Shown here: piece by piece, positions 45,270 to 53,972 of the stretch
How positions within the stretch are numbered: position 1 is the stretch's first letter
Layout: each line of letters begins with the position of its first letter
Source: Melghirimyces algeriensis
GTDB taxonomy: Bacteria > Bacillota > Bacilli > Thermoactinomycetales > DSM-45169
Direction of reading: 5' to 3'
Length of the DNA: 64,000 nt
Assembly (NCBI RefSeq): GCF_900182565.1
Contig: NZ_FXTI01000002.1
Coordinates: 1-64,000 of the forward strand
The notes under the pieces: generated by a model
Told to the model about the DNA's origin: nothing
What the model saw: the letters and a program-made list of their open reading frames with translations, nothing else
Database searches by the model: none
Made by a program: the position numbers and the translations under genes

Positions 45270-45454
45270 CTGTCGTGTAAAATCTTCAACCACCCGGCTC
45301 TCCGAAGTTGCGAAAACCAAGCTGAAGTAGGAAGAGCATAGCAAAACATTCTTTGTTTACACCGTGGGGCCCACGGGTAGGGCCTGTTAAGATAACGGGT
45401 CGTTGGACTGGTGTTCGCAGGAATCCCCTGCGTTTATGCATGGGGAGCGGTCAA
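45270..45454 (+). mobile_element. IS200/IS605-type right end with omega-RNA-like hairpin
   Basis: The plus strand ends in GCAGGAATCCCCT, a loop, ATGGGGAG and then CGGTCAA (45417-45454). This is the arrangement seen at right ends of tnpB-bearing IS605-group elements, where the RNA scaffold of TnpB also ends. Upstream GC-rich fold-backs (ACCGTGGGGCCCACGGGT at 45360-45377) fit a structured scaffold. No TnpB or TnpA coding is left here. The TCAA boundary supplies the stop codon of the permease gene on the other strand. The left limit is approximate. Confidence 0.55.
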
Positions 45455-46167
45455 AATTCACGCTTGGCAAAATGCCTGCCACTCGCTATAAGCAAGAAAC
45501 ATCCCAGCAAAACCCCGATCAATGGCCATTGAGCAACATTTCCTTCCTGAAGAGGAGATGCCAGTGGAATATACGCCCAGGGAAGCAGGTTCAAAACCGG
45601 CAAGGGCGAATAAGCCAGAAACAGGCTGAGTGTAGCACCGACAACTCCGATAGTGATTGGAACCGCCTGATTTTGAATGGTCATAGAAAGCCAGAATTGT
45701 AGTACCATGACCGGCATGGATGCAAAAAACGGGTACAACAGCTGTTGGGCTACAAGCATCCCAGCCGTAGGTCCCAGGTCAAATCGATTGCCGATGATGA
45801 TCAGCCCTGTATAGGTAAGGAATACGAAAATCATCATGCTAACAAAAAGAAGTTGAAACTTGCTAAAAAAAGGAATCGTTTTATTGATTGGGAGAATAAA
45901 TATTTTGGTCCATGCCTTTGCATCATGCTCCATACCGGAAAGCATCGATGCCAATAAGGTGATGCCAAGGATGAGCGTCACCGGCCAAAAATAATTGGTC
46001 CATGCCACCAACCCCTTCCAGCCAAGGGGGTGAAGCAATTCCAGCCGGATCATATAGTTCGCAATCTGCAAACCGCAAAAAGCAAAGGGGGCCAAAATCA
46101 AAAGCCAGGGAATCCAAGTTCTGTTGAGTTTCCGTATATCTGAAATCAGCATTTCAAGCATCAACAT
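45451..46167 (-). CDS. ABC-2 type permease, lantibiotic-immunity (MutG/EpiG-like) group
   Basis: This protein of about 238 residues has six predicted helices (WIPWLLILAPFAFCGLQIANYM to WPLIGVLLGCFLLIASGRHF). It is a partner of the permease at 44439. The reading frame begins inside the end of the ATPase gene; ATG 46167 or ATG 46161 are possible, the latter better spaced from GGGAG. The stop codon lies within the TCAA end of the IS-like element, so the last residues (FAKREF) may be altered by that insertion, although the length looks normal. Confidence 0.78.
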   Translation of the reverse strand: MLMLEMLISDIRKLNRTWIPWLLILAPFAFCGLQIANYMIRLELLHPLGWKGLVAWTNYFWPVTLILGITLLASMLSGMEHDAKAWTKIFILPINKTIPFFSKFQLLFVSMMIFVFLTYTGLIIIGNRFDLGPTAGMLVAQQLLYPFFASMPVMVLQFWLSMTIQNQAVPITIGVVGATLSLFLAYSPLPVLNLLPWAYIPLASPLQEGNVAQWPLIGVLLGCFLLIASGRHFAKREF

Positions 46168-47072
46168 GACTCCCTTTCCGTCAACTGAATAAAGATATTC
46201 TCCAGCGAGGGTTGGATGCTGTTCATTCCATACACAGAAAATTGCCCCTGTACCAAAGTTTTGATCAACTGTGCCACATTTTTCCGTGACATGACCTCAA
46301 AACAAATCCGATCGCCGTGCAGATCAGGATTCCACCCAAAGGATTGCAAGTGAACTTTCGCTTCCTCAGGACGGCTTACTTCCAATTCCAGTCGCCCTTT
46401 GGCCCGCTGTTTGAGTGCTTGCAATGATTTTTGGAAAATGAGTTGCCCACGAAATATGATGCCAACAGTAGTGACTGTTTGTTCAATTTCAGATAAGAGA
46501 TGACTGGAAATCAAAATTGTCATCCCCTGTTCTTCAGCCAAACGTTTTATCAACTCACGGATCTCGCGGATCCCTGCCGGGTCAAGACCGTTGGTAGGCT
46601 CGTCCAGGATCAGAAGTTTGGGGTTCCCCAGCAGGGCTGCCGCAATACCCAGCCTTTGTTTCATTCCCAGGGAATAGCCCCTCACCAACCGCCCTGCATC
46701 ATTGCTCAGACCGACGATATATAACACTTCCTCAATCTCTCTCTTAGGCAGCCCCAACACTTGGGTGATCAATTTTAGATTCTCATATCCGGACAAATGT
46801 CCATAGTACGTAGGGGACTCAACAAGTGCTCCAACATGTCTGAGAATTTGTTTTCTGTTTTCTTGAATGTCCTGACCGAAAATCTGTACATATCCCTGAG
46901 TGGGCTGAACCAGGCCAAGCAACATTTTGATCGTCGTCGTCTTGCCAGCACCATTAGGACCCAAAAAGCCATAAACGTCCCCTTTGGCCACTCTTAGATC
47001 AAGGTCCTTCACTGAATAGCGTTTTCCATATTGCTTTGTCAGCTGATGTGTCTGAATAATTGGCTCACTCAC
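46161..47072 (-). CDS. ABC transporter ATP-binding protein, BcrA/MutF type
   Basis: This ATPase of about 303 residues has Walker A GPNGAGKTTT, Q-loop ALVESPTYYGHLSGYENL, signature YSLGMKQRLG, Walker B LLILDEPTNGLDP and an H-switch in SSHLLSE. The VESP-x-Y region and YSLGMKQR are characteristic of bacitracin and lantibiotic resistance ATPases (BcrA, MutF). I prefer GTG 47072 because GGGAG is correctly spaced from it; GTG 47081 overlaps that site. It is the first gene of the exporter operon. Confidence 0.9.
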   Translation of the reverse strand: MSEPIIQTHQLTKQYGKRYSVKDLDLRVAKGDVYGFLGPNGAGKTTTIKMLLGLVQPTQGYVQIFGQDIQENRKQILRHVGALVESPTYYGHLSGYENLKLITQVLGLPKREIEEVLYIVGLSNDAGRLVRGYSLGMKQRLGIAAALLGNPKLLILDEPTNGLDPAGIREIRELIKRLAEEQGMTILISSHLLSEIEQTVTTVGIIFRGQLIFQKSLQALKQRAKGRLELEVSRPEEAKVHLQSFGWNPDLHGDRICFEVMSRKNVAQLIKTLVQGQFSVYGMNSIQPSLENIFIQLTERESC

Positions 47073-47298
47073 AATTTTCACTCCCTATAATTGTTGTCTG
47101 ATAGAATTCTATACCCTCACTCCAAAATGAACCGAAGATCAATCTTAAATCTACCTAAAATCATTGAAAATGTAATGATATGTTAAAATGAAAAAGCAAA
47201 AATCCACTTTGCAAAATAAAAAATCCATTGGATGATACCAATGAACAGCTCTTTTAATCTGAACATATGACAGTACATCATCAATTAAGGAGGAAAAA

Positions 47299-48312
47299 AT
47301 GAGATCAACCTTGGAAAAAAATGTTGTAAGTGCGATTCGCTCTCAAAAGCCCCTTTCGTCAGATGTATGGAGTGTTGCTCTGTATCATAAAGGGGAGGAA
47401 TGGGTGGGTTCTTATGCAGGCAGTGAATTGGAAGAAACTGATTCCCGATCATTATATGAGATTGGATCGATCACAAAGGTATTTACAGCGTTACTACTCG
47501 CTCATGAAGTGTCAAAAGGCAACCTCAATCTCACGGAGCCGGTTCACTCTTTTTTTAAAGACCATCTGGATGGTAAAAAAAGTGAGATAACATTGAAGCA
47601 TTTAGCGACCCATACCTCTGGGTTACCACGACTTCCCTTTCGGATGATGTGGAGAATGCTACTTCCAAAACCTTTTTATAGAAGATATAAGCAAAATCCA
47701 TATCGTACATATGGAGAAACACAACTGATTCAGGACCTTATCAAACATATGGAGCTGGATATTCCCCCATCCAAAACATCCAATTACTCCAACTTTGGTT
47801 ATGCCCTATTGGGATATATCCTGACAACGGAAAGAAAACAATCTTATGATGATGCAATCAAGGAAGCAGTCCTTTCACCCCTGGAATTGAAGGAGACGGG
47901 ATATTTGCTTTCTTCCGATTTAACATCCAAACTGTTAACGGGGTTTGATCCAAAGGGAAAACCGGTTGAACATTGGGAATTTCATCATTTTGCGGGTGCC
48001 GGAGCACTTCGTTCATCCATCCATGATCTTCTACGGTTTGCAAAAGCGAACTTACATCCACCCGATTGGATGAAAGACGCGATCTCCATGACACATCAGG
48101 TGTATGTCAGAGATCCCGAAGGAGTTTCAGTGTGCCTTGGATGGCACAAAAACGAACGGACTGGGTGGCTGGTGCATAGTGGGGGAACGGGGGGATTCCG
48201 CAGTTTTATTGCATTTCATCCGGAAAATCAGCAAGCGATTATTGTGTTAGTCAATCGTGCAAAGGATACAGTGGAAGAGGTCGTCAAGCAGTTGATACAA
48301 GAATGGAAGTAA
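47299..48312 (+). CDS. Serine hydrolase of the class C beta-lactamase/PBP4 (S12) family
   Basis: This 337-residue protein has the catalytic SxxK (S57-I-T-K60 in EIGSITKVF), the YxN element Y163-S-N165 and a late HSGGTGG motif replacing KTG. No signal peptide is seen, so it should be cytoplasmic. The family includes esterases, peptidases and true beta-lactamases; the lack of a secretion signal argues against a secreted beta-lactamase. AAGGAGG precedes ATG 47299. It is a single gene ended by a strong terminator. Confidence 0.9.
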   Translation: MRSTLEKNVVSAIRSQKPLSSDVWSVALYHKGEEWVGSYAGSELEETDSRSLYEIGSITKVFTALLLAHEVSKGNLNLTEPVHSFFKDHLDGKKSEITLKHLATHTSGLPRLPFRMMWRMLLPKPFYRRYKQNPYRTYGETQLIQDLIKHMELDIPPSKTSNYSNFGYALLGYILTTERKQSYDDAIKEAVLSPLELKETGYLLSSDLTSKLLTGFDPKGKPVEHWEFHHFAGAGALRSSIHDLLRFAKANLHPPDWMKDAISMTHQVYVRDPEGVSVCLGWHKNERTGWLVHSGGTGGFRSFIAFHPENQQAIIVLVNRAKDTVEEVVKQLIQEWK

Positions 48313-48315
48313 TTA

Positions 48316-48344
48316 AAATCCCCCGCATGTTGGGGGATTTTAGA
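48316..48344. terminator. Bidirectional terminator
   Basis: AAAATCCCCC pairs with GGGGGATTTT around GCATGTT. It serves the serine hydrolase gene and the small minus-strand gene that follows. Confidence 0.85.
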
Positions 48345-48349
48345 ATGAC

Positions 48350-48538
48350 CTAACGTGCGTTTTTTCGAAGTCCTTTCCGATCCCATAGGCAGAGAGACCG
48401 GTTTGTGCCATAGTAACGATGCGCATGTTTTCCTTTCTTGGCAACCGCAATGGATCGTTTTCCCTTCGGCCTTTTGGAGATTTCTTGATCCAATCCGGTG
48501 CGACGTATGATCTCTTGAACCAAACTGTTTATTCGCAT
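48350..48538 (-). CDS. Small basic protein of unknown function
   Basis: This 62-residue, strongly basic protein contains DQEISKRPKGKRSIAVAKKG and ends RYYGTNRSLCLWDRKGLRKN followed by AR. It was kept as a real gene because GGGAGGGTGG lies six bases before the ATG and a terminator follows the stop. I do not recognise the family. The charge and size would suit a nucleic-acid-binding or spore-core protein, but that is a guess. Confidence 0.5.
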   Translation of the reverse strand: MRINSLVQEIIRRTGLDQEISKRPKGKRSIAVAKKGKHAHRYYGTNRSLCLWDRKGLRKNAR

Positions 48539-48812
48539 CTAGCACCACCCTCCCTTTTACTCCCTGTATATGAGAGAATCAAACTCGGAGTGTCATGCAT
48601 ATGTCTTGATCTACCCGCACGGAAGTAAAGCACCCCATCTCAGTTTATGATGGATCACCCATTGGTACGCAAGAAATGGGTTCTGTTTTGATGAAACAAT
48701 GAGGGAGTTCATCAAATATTTTAGTATATTTAACATAATATTCATTTCATAAAATATATAAATTGGTATAATATAACTATATATTAACAAAAATGTGGGG
48801 AGGAGATTCGTT

Positions 48813-49214
48813 TTGAGCAAAGGTTTTGTCAAAAAAGTCACTTCTGTTGCTTTGGGTCTCACACTCGCTGTATCGTTCACCACCGTACAATCGGTGGATG
48901 CCAGCATGAATGAAGATGAACGTACACGTGGTGGGATAAAGCTTACGAATGATCATATCTCTGCGCTTGGCAGTAAAAAGGTGGGCGGCGGGACATGGTC
49001 ATATGGGACAAAGAGGAGTGGATGGCGGAGTCAATATAAAACCGTGTGGTCCCATTATTGGCATCCAACCAAGGTTCACGGCGCTTCTGCCCAACTCGGT
49101 GCTAGGACCCCGGATCGGGCTTGTGTTGGACCAGACAAGACAGCTAAAGCTAGCCAAACCGCTAAAACGGATGATACCGGGTACGCTTATTGGAATACAA
49201 GCTGTGGACGTTAA
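48813..49214 (+). CDS. Lactococcin 972-family bacteriocin precursor
   Basis: This 133-residue secreted peptide precursor has a Sec signal peptide (KGFVKKVTSVALGLTLAVSF, probable cut after SVDA). The mature part holds a lactococcin 972 domain (VGGGTWSYGTK, WSHYWHPTKVHGASAQLG, then a C-terminal TGYAYWNTSCGR). Two cysteines (in RACVGP and TSCGR) could form a disulfide. Lactococcin 972 blocks septum formation by binding lipid II. I chose TTG 48813, seven bases after GGGGAGGAG; GTG 48795 lies before the ribosome site. The immunity protein and ABC ATPase genes follow. Confidence 0.9.
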   Translation: MSKGFVKKVTSVALGLTLAVSFTTVQSVDASMNEDERTRGGIKLTNDHISALGSKKVGGGTWSYGTKRSGWRSQYKTVWSHYWHPTKVHGASAQLGARTPDRACVGPDKTAKASQTAKTDDTGYAYWNTSCGR

Positions 49215-49233
49215 AAAACTAACCAAAAATGGA

Positions 49234-49281
49234 GTACAGGATGATGGAGAAAGCTTTCACCCTCATCCTGTACTTTTGCTT
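49234..49281 (+). terminator. Terminator between bacteriocin and immunity genes
   Basis: GTACAGGATGA (49234-49244) pairs perfectly with TCATCCTGTAC (49263-49273) and is followed by TTTTGCTT. Read-through would give less immunity mRNA than bacteriocin mRNA. Confidence 0.78.
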
Positions 49282-49286
49282 CCATT

Positions 49287-49311
49287 CCAATCATGAACAA
49301 TTCATGATTGG
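49287..49311. repeat. Perfect 11-bp inverted repeat upstream of the immunity gene
   Basis: CCAATCATGAA and TTCATGATTGG are separated by CAA, 30 bases before the immunity-gene start. There is no T-run, so this is more likely an operator or mRNA hairpin than a terminator. Confidence 0.6.
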
Positions 49312-49340
49312 AAAGCTGTATACAAAGGAGCTTGTTACCT

Positions 49341-51608
49341 TTGAAAAAAATCGTGTTTATCTCGTTGATCATATGCTTTGCGTTTTCTCTTTCGATTGCC
49401 TATCAGCAGATTAAAAATGATGAAATTGAAAAGCTGGCCACCCTTGAACAAGCATTTGCCACCCCTTTTGTCATCCCTAAGCACAAATACTTGTCCGATC
49501 CGGAAGAAATGTATCCGCTTTTGTTAAAATCCGCGAAGCAAGCGGAGGTGAATCTCTTTCGGCCAGGTCGTTATTTTCGGCCCGATGAACAAATGGAGAT
49601 CATCAAATATCTGTTACTAACCCGTGAAACACGTTTCTTCGATCATATGGATCTATCCAGTGGTCGGACGCTTCGAGCAGAAGAAACACAGAAAAGTAGA
49701 CACTTCCTATCCTCTACTTCATCAAAAAACAAAAATCAGGTCGGTCAGATTCACACCTTTGACCCGGAACTACCCGTCACCATTCAATCATTGGAGGCTT
49801 CTTACGATTATCTACCCGTCCAAGGGCGCTATTTTGCAGAAGTAACAAATGAAAAACAGTTTCGTCACTTTTTAAAAACTTTCAGTAATGAGATCGATAC
49901 ATACCTGCGGAACCAGGGTAAGAGGGAAATCCCTTCTTATACGCTGTCTGATTTTCAACCCCCGGAGGCATTTACAAAACCAAGGGATGGTTTTTTCTTG
50001 TTAAAAGATCTCTCCTCGTGGAAGTATCAGCAGTACATCTTTTTCGCCATCACCCTCATGCTCTTGATCTACTATATATTTAATGCATCCAAGCGGATCG
50101 GAATCCTGAAAATGCACGGGGTATCCAACCTGCGGCTTTGGTGGATCATCGTCGGTCGGCTGATCACTGTGGCTGTCATCATTACGGCTCTGGGGAGTAT
50201 GTTGGTTGCGCTGGGAATGTATAAACCGGTCACTTTCCTGTATGAAAGCTTGTTTCAACTGGGGGAAGCTTATCTGATTCTAATATTTCTGTCCTTGCTC
50301 TGCTATGGATACCTCGCCACTATCAAAATAAGCCAAACGCTCAAAAACCGAAAAGATACCCAGGGCATTTTTGTACTAAACACGATACTGAAAGTAATCT
50401 GTGCGATCATTTTGATCTTCATCGGTCTTGAAACATACCAAAAGATGGCTGATCTGCGAATCCAGCAGGACCGTTTAGACGCTCAACAGAGACAGCTGGA
50501 TACGTGGAAAGGAATGGAGAAATACGGGATTCTTGAGGCTTACACAGGGCACACCACCGCCTATACGGTTACAGAATGGGAAGCCGAACAGGCGAAGGTG
50601 GATGACGCTCTCTATCAACTGTATCCGCATGTGAATGCTTTGGGATCGTTATATATCGATGCAAGTGAATATGAGGAAGAATTTCTTTTGGCAAATCAAA
50701 ATTCCCGTGGACCTCTCTCCATCATCGTGAATCCCAATTACCTCAATACCTATCCCATATATGATGACAAGGGCAACCTGGTGCATATATCCGAAGAGGA
50801 AACGGATTGGATTGTCCTTGTTCCTGAACAATACCGAGATCGGGAAAAAGAGATTCGCGATTACTTTGAAGAAGATAAAGAAAGAAAAAATTTCTATCTC
50901 GAAACAGACAAAGGGCAGAAGATGAAGATCATCTGGCTCACACAGAATCAGTATGTTTTCAGTCTCAATCCCGAAGTCTTTCCGGCGGAACAAAATCAAA
51001 TTCTTGATCCAATCATCCATGTTAAAACGGAGAACAATCATCTGTTTACATACAGAAGTGGAACAACTGGCGGGGGGCTGACCGATCCATTAAAAATCAA
51101 ACTGATCGATCAAGACCCTGAACGGACGTATAAGAAATTGAAGCCGGAGCTTAAACGTCTACAGTTGGATAATCTCACTCGCATTGTCTCCTTTCGGAAA
51201 TATATATCAAATGAGCTAGACTACCTAAACCGGGAGATCCGCAATCATCTACTCACCACTCTGGGAATCATCTGTATTTTTGTGTTCCTGATTGTGCAAA
51301 ACCTATTAATCTTTTTCAACAAGTATCAAAAACGGTTGGTGGTAAGCCGTTTGTTTGGCGTCGGTTTTTTCCGAACCTACCGATCCGTTTTCCGTTGGTG
51401 GGTGATTACTACAACTGCGTTCATCGTTCTTAGCTATGTATTGGATTGGGGAGAAGATCCTCCGTTCCGACTGATCACCGGGATCACAGATCCCCATTTT
51501 TGGATGATTATCCTCAGTCTGCTCATTATAGAAATTATCGCTACCGTAATCGCCTTAACCATCATTGAGCGTCGCAACAAAATCCAGGTACTTAAAGGGG
51601 GAAACTAA
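49341..51608 (+). CDS. Bacteriocin-associated 7-TM integral membrane (immunity-type) protein
   Basis: This protein of about 755 residues belongs to the DUF1430/lactococcin 972-associated membrane family. It has one N-terminal helix (KKIVFISLIICFAFSLSIAY), a large outside domain (about 35-220), three helices (about 225-360) and a second outside domain. Three C-terminal helices with FtsX-like loops (KRLVVSRLFGVGFFRTYRSV) end it. The first helix set carries SKRIGILKMHGVSNLRLWWI, an FtsX/MacB-like coupling loop. It presumably forms a transporter with the next gene and protects the producer. It starts with TTG 49341 behind AAAGGAG (10-base spacing). Confidence 0.88.
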   Translation: MKKIVFISLIICFAFSLSIAYQQIKNDEIEKLATLEQAFATPFVIPKHKYLSDPEEMYPLLLKSAKQAEVNLFRPGRYFRPDEQMEIIKYLLLTRETRFFDHMDLSSGRTLRAEETQKSRHFLSSTSSKNKNQVGQIHTFDPELPVTIQSLEASYDYLPVQGRYFAEVTNEKQFRHFLKTFSNEIDTYLRNQGKREIPSYTLSDFQPPEAFTKPRDGFFLLKDLSSWKYQQYIFFAITLMLLIYYIFNASKRIGILKMHGVSNLRLWWIIVGRLITVAVIITALGSMLVALGMYKPVTFLYESLFQLGEAYLILIFLSLLCYGYLATIKISQTLKNRKDTQGIFVLNTILKVICAIILIFIGLETYQKMADLRIQQDRLDAQQRQLDTWKGMEKYGILEAYTGHTTAYTVTEWEAEQAKVDDALYQLYPHVNALGSLYIDASEYEEEFLLANQNSRGPLSIIVNPNYLNTYPIYDDKGNLVHISEEETDWIVLVPEQYRDREKEIRDYFEEDKERKNFYLETDKGQKMKIIWLTQNQYVFSLNPEVFPAEQNQILDPIIHVKTENNHLFTYRSGTTGGGLTDPLKIKLIDQDPERTYKKLKPELKRLQLDNLTRIVSFRKYISNELDYLNREIRNHLLTTLGIICIFVFLIVQNLLIFFNKYQKRLVVSRLFGVGFFRTYRSVFRWWVITTTAFIVLSYVLDWGEDPPFRLITGITDPHFWMIILSLLIIEIIATVIALTIIERRNKIQVLKGGN

Positions 51609-51610
51609 TC

Positions 51611-52252
51611 ATGCAACCAATCTGTGAACTTGAAAATATCACCAAACGATATGGTAACCATGTTGTGCTGAACAAGATCAGTCTGACTGTCAACGTAGGG
51701 GAAATGGTAGCGATTATCGGCCGGAGCGGTTCCGGCAAAACGACCATTCTCAATATTATCGGTATGCTGGAAAATCCAGATGAGGGTACTGTCAAACTGT
51801 TTGGCGAGAATCGCCCCCGCGGCCGTTCCCGTAAAATAAATCAGCTATTACGTACACGAGTATCCTATCTGTTTCAGAACTTCGCACTGATTGACAACGC
51901 CACAGTGGATGAAAATCTGGAGATTCCACTGATCTACTCCAAAAAATCGAAGAAGGAAAAACAGGCAGCGAAAGCAGAAGCCCTTCAGAGAGTCGGCCTT
52001 AACATTTCCCTCAAACAGAAAATCCATGAGCTTTCCGGTGGCGAACAACAACGGGTAGCCATTGCCCGCATTCTGTTAAAACCATGTGATTTGATTCTGG
52101 CAGATGAACCTACAGGTTCGCTCGATGCAGCGAACCGAGATGAAATTCTAAAAATCTTAAAGACCCTCAATCAGGAAAGCAAGACCATCATCATTGTCAC
52201 CCATGATCCAGCGGTAGCCGAAACCTGCCATCGATCGATTCACCTGACGTAA
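51611..52252 (+). CDS. Bacteriocin ABC transporter ATP-binding protein, lactococcin 972 group
   Basis: This 213-residue MacB/LolD-type ATPase has Walker A GRSGSGKTT, Q-loop YLFQNFALID, signature LSGGEQQRVAIARI, Walker B LILADEPTGSLD and an H-switch in VTHD. It starts two bases after the membrane-protein gene, so they form one unit. Length and motifs fit the ATPase that always accompanies lactococcin 972-type membrane proteins. A weak hairpin (TGCACCA/TGGTGCA, 52304-52329) follows. Confidence 0.92.
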   Translation: MQPICELENITKRYGNHVVLNKISLTVNVGEMVAIIGRSGSGKTTILNIIGMLENPDEGTVKLFGENRPRGRSRKINQLLRTRVSYLFQNFALIDNATVDENLEIPLIYSKKSKKEKQAAKAEALQRVGLNISLKQKIHELSGGEQQRVAIARILLKPCDLILADEPTGSLDAANRDEILKILKTLNQESKTIIIVTHDPAVAETCHRSIHLT

Positions 52253-52506
52253 TTGAAACGGACAGCCAAGACCATATCGATTGCCATTTTACAATATCCC
52301 TCTGGACTGCTTTTTGCACCAATCCTTTAGGCACTGGTGCATTTGTTTTTGCAAACAAACCCTTAAAGCCATACGTCACTGGTATACTCCTCATAGCCAA
52401 GATGCACAGCAGTTACCATCAGAACCAGAGGGTCGAATAGGCTCGATTTTCCAGAAAACAGTTCATTCTCTTGCCTCATCCTGTAAAAAGAGAAATACAG
52501 ATTGAA

Positions 52507-52731
52507 CTATCCGTCGATTTTTGGCCAGAGTTCTTTAATCGTTTTCCCATCCAAACGAATCTTTTCCAACATCTCTTGCCATGAATCGTAGTATTGTTCA
52601 TCAATGGGACCCGATTCATAAAACAGCCACCCATTACCACTTGGAACCATCCAATACTCTTTTCCTTTATAAAAGAAGTTAATTTCATCATTCCAACTGA
52701 GCCTTTCTAGAAAATACTCATAAGAATCCAT
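52507..52731 (-). CDS. Small hypothetical protein
   Basis: This acidic, aromatic 74-residue protein starts MDSYEYFLERLSWNDEINFF, then has YKGKEYWMVPSGNGWLFYES, and ends with SWQEMLEKIRLDGKTIKELW. The layout (short beta sheet around Y-K-G-K-E-Y, then a helix with IDGKTIKELW) recalls a family of small Firmicutes proteins that often act as toxin-immunity-like singletons, but I cannot name it. I chose the ATG at 52731, six bases after AGAGGG; earlier ATG codons lack a good site. Confidence 0.6.
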   Translation of the reverse strand: MDSYEYFLERLSWNDEINFFYKGKEYWMVPSGNGWLFYESGPIDEQYYDSWQEMLEKIRLDGKTIKELWPKIDG

Positions 52732-52890
52732 ATCCATCCCTCTATTCTTCAACATAATCAACTTCATCCCAAAAGATATACTTAAAAAGTGAAATCAGAT
52801 TCTTAGATTCATTGAATTTATAACCATGTCCATTTACAATATTCGTTGTCTTTATTTAAACACATTACTTATTTCATGGAGGTGACTTTA

Positions 52891-52911
52891 GTGCATTATC
52901 AATCAAAATAA
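52891..52911 (+). CDS. Possible leader peptide upstream of glpQ
   Basis: A near-perfect ribosome site GGAGGTGA is followed five bases later by GTG CAT TAT CAA TCA AAA TAA (six codons). It ends 19 bases before the glpQ start. It may couple translation or act as a small attenuating leader. Very short, so tentative. Confidence 0.3.
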   Translation: MHYQSK

Positions 52912-52930
52912 TCAAAAAAGGATGGTTTTC

Positions 52931-53860
52931 ATGCGATTTTTCTTCAAGATCCTCTTTTCTGTTGTGATCGCTACTGGTCTGTGGACCCCTCTTCTGGGTG
53001 GCACCCCCGTCTTTGCCGGTGATGCAAAGGAACATCAGGTGTTGAATATCGCCCACCGTGGTGCCTCTGCCTATGCTCCGGAACATACGATTCCTTCCTA
53101 TAAAATGGGGGATCGGATGAAGGGCGATTATATTGAGATCGACCTGCAGATGACCAAGGATGGTCACCTGATCGCCATGCATGATGAAACCCTGGATCGG
53201 ACCACCGACGGAACCGGGCAGGTGAAGGATTATACCCTGGCCCAGATCAAAAAGTTGGACGCCGGTTCCTGGTTCAACCAAAAATACCCCCAATATGCCA
53301 AGAAAAAATACGAGGGATTAGAGGTTCCTACCCTAGATGAAGTATTCAAGCATTTCGGAAACGATAAAAAATACTATATTGAGACCAAGGCTCCTGAGGT
53401 TTATCCTGGCATGGAGGAAGAATTGCTTCGCATCCTGAAAAAACACGGTCTTACCACCAAAATGAAACTGAAAAACGGACATGTACTGATCCAGTCCTTC
53501 AGCCAGGCCAGCCTGTTGAAGATGCATCACTTAAACCCGGACGTTCCTCTGGTACAGCTCTTATGGTATGAAACACCAGGAAAGATTACAGATGAAGAAC
53601 TGGAAACGATCAAGCAATATGCGATCGGTGTCGGCCCTAACTTCCAAAAGATTGATCGCGAATATGTCCAACAAGTGCTAAAGCATGGGCTGGAAATCCA
53701 TCCCTACACCGTGAACCAAAAGGCAGATATGAAAACATTGATCGACTGGGGTGTGACCGGTATGTTCACCAACCATCCTGACCGGTTGCGAAAGGTTTTA
53801 ATAGAAAAGAAAATAAAGAAGCACCATAACGGTTGGCGTAACCCATATCCCCTGGACTGA
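52931..53860 (+). CDS. glpQ: Secreted glycerophosphodiester phosphodiesterase
   Basis: This 309-residue TIM-barrel enzyme hydrolyses glycerophosphodiesters to glycerol-3-phosphate and an alcohol. A signal peptide (residues 1-29, FFFKILFSVVIATGLWTPLL) ends near VFAG. Active-site motifs are IAHRGASAYAPEHT (catalytic His, metal Glu), EIDLQMTKDG and MHDETLDRTTDGTG, plus ETKAP. I chose ATG 52931, since AAAAAAGG is nine bases upstream; ATG 52922 directly abuts that site. In Bacillus, GlpQ also trims teichoic acid. It ends at a strong bidirectional terminator. Confidence 0.93.
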   Translation: MRFFFKILFSVVIATGLWTPLLGGTPVFAGDAKEHQVLNIAHRGASAYAPEHTIPSYKMGDRMKGDYIEIDLQMTKDGHLIAMHDETLDRTTDGTGQVKDYTLAQIKKLDAGSWFNQKYPQYAKKKYEGLEVPTLDEVFKHFGNDKKYYIETKAPEVYPGMEEELLRILKKHGLTTKMKLKNGHVLIQSFSQASLLKMHHLNPDVPLVQLLWYETPGKITDEELETIKQYAIGVGPNFQKIDREYVQQVLKHGLEIHPYTVNQKADMKTLIDWGVTGMFTNHPDRLRKVLIEKKIKKHHNGWRNPYPLD

Positions 53861-53877
53861 AAATCGTCATGTGAACA

Positions 53878-53920
53878 AGAAAGCCCCTTTCAGGGAAGAA
53901 ACCCTGTGAAGGGGCTTTCT
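53878..53920. terminator. Bidirectional terminator between glpQ and the MFS gene
   Basis: AGAAAGCCCC with CAGGG pairs with CCCTG and GGGGCTTTCT around AAGAAA. Confidence 0.8.
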
Positions 53921-53972
53921 GCAACATAGTGATCAGTCTTTATTGTCTTCTATTGAAACTTCTCAATCCCTA

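Noticed and set aside
45400..45450. tRNA-like TTCGCAGGAATCC segment
   Set aside because: No cloverleaf could be formed; the IS605 right-end reading explains it better.
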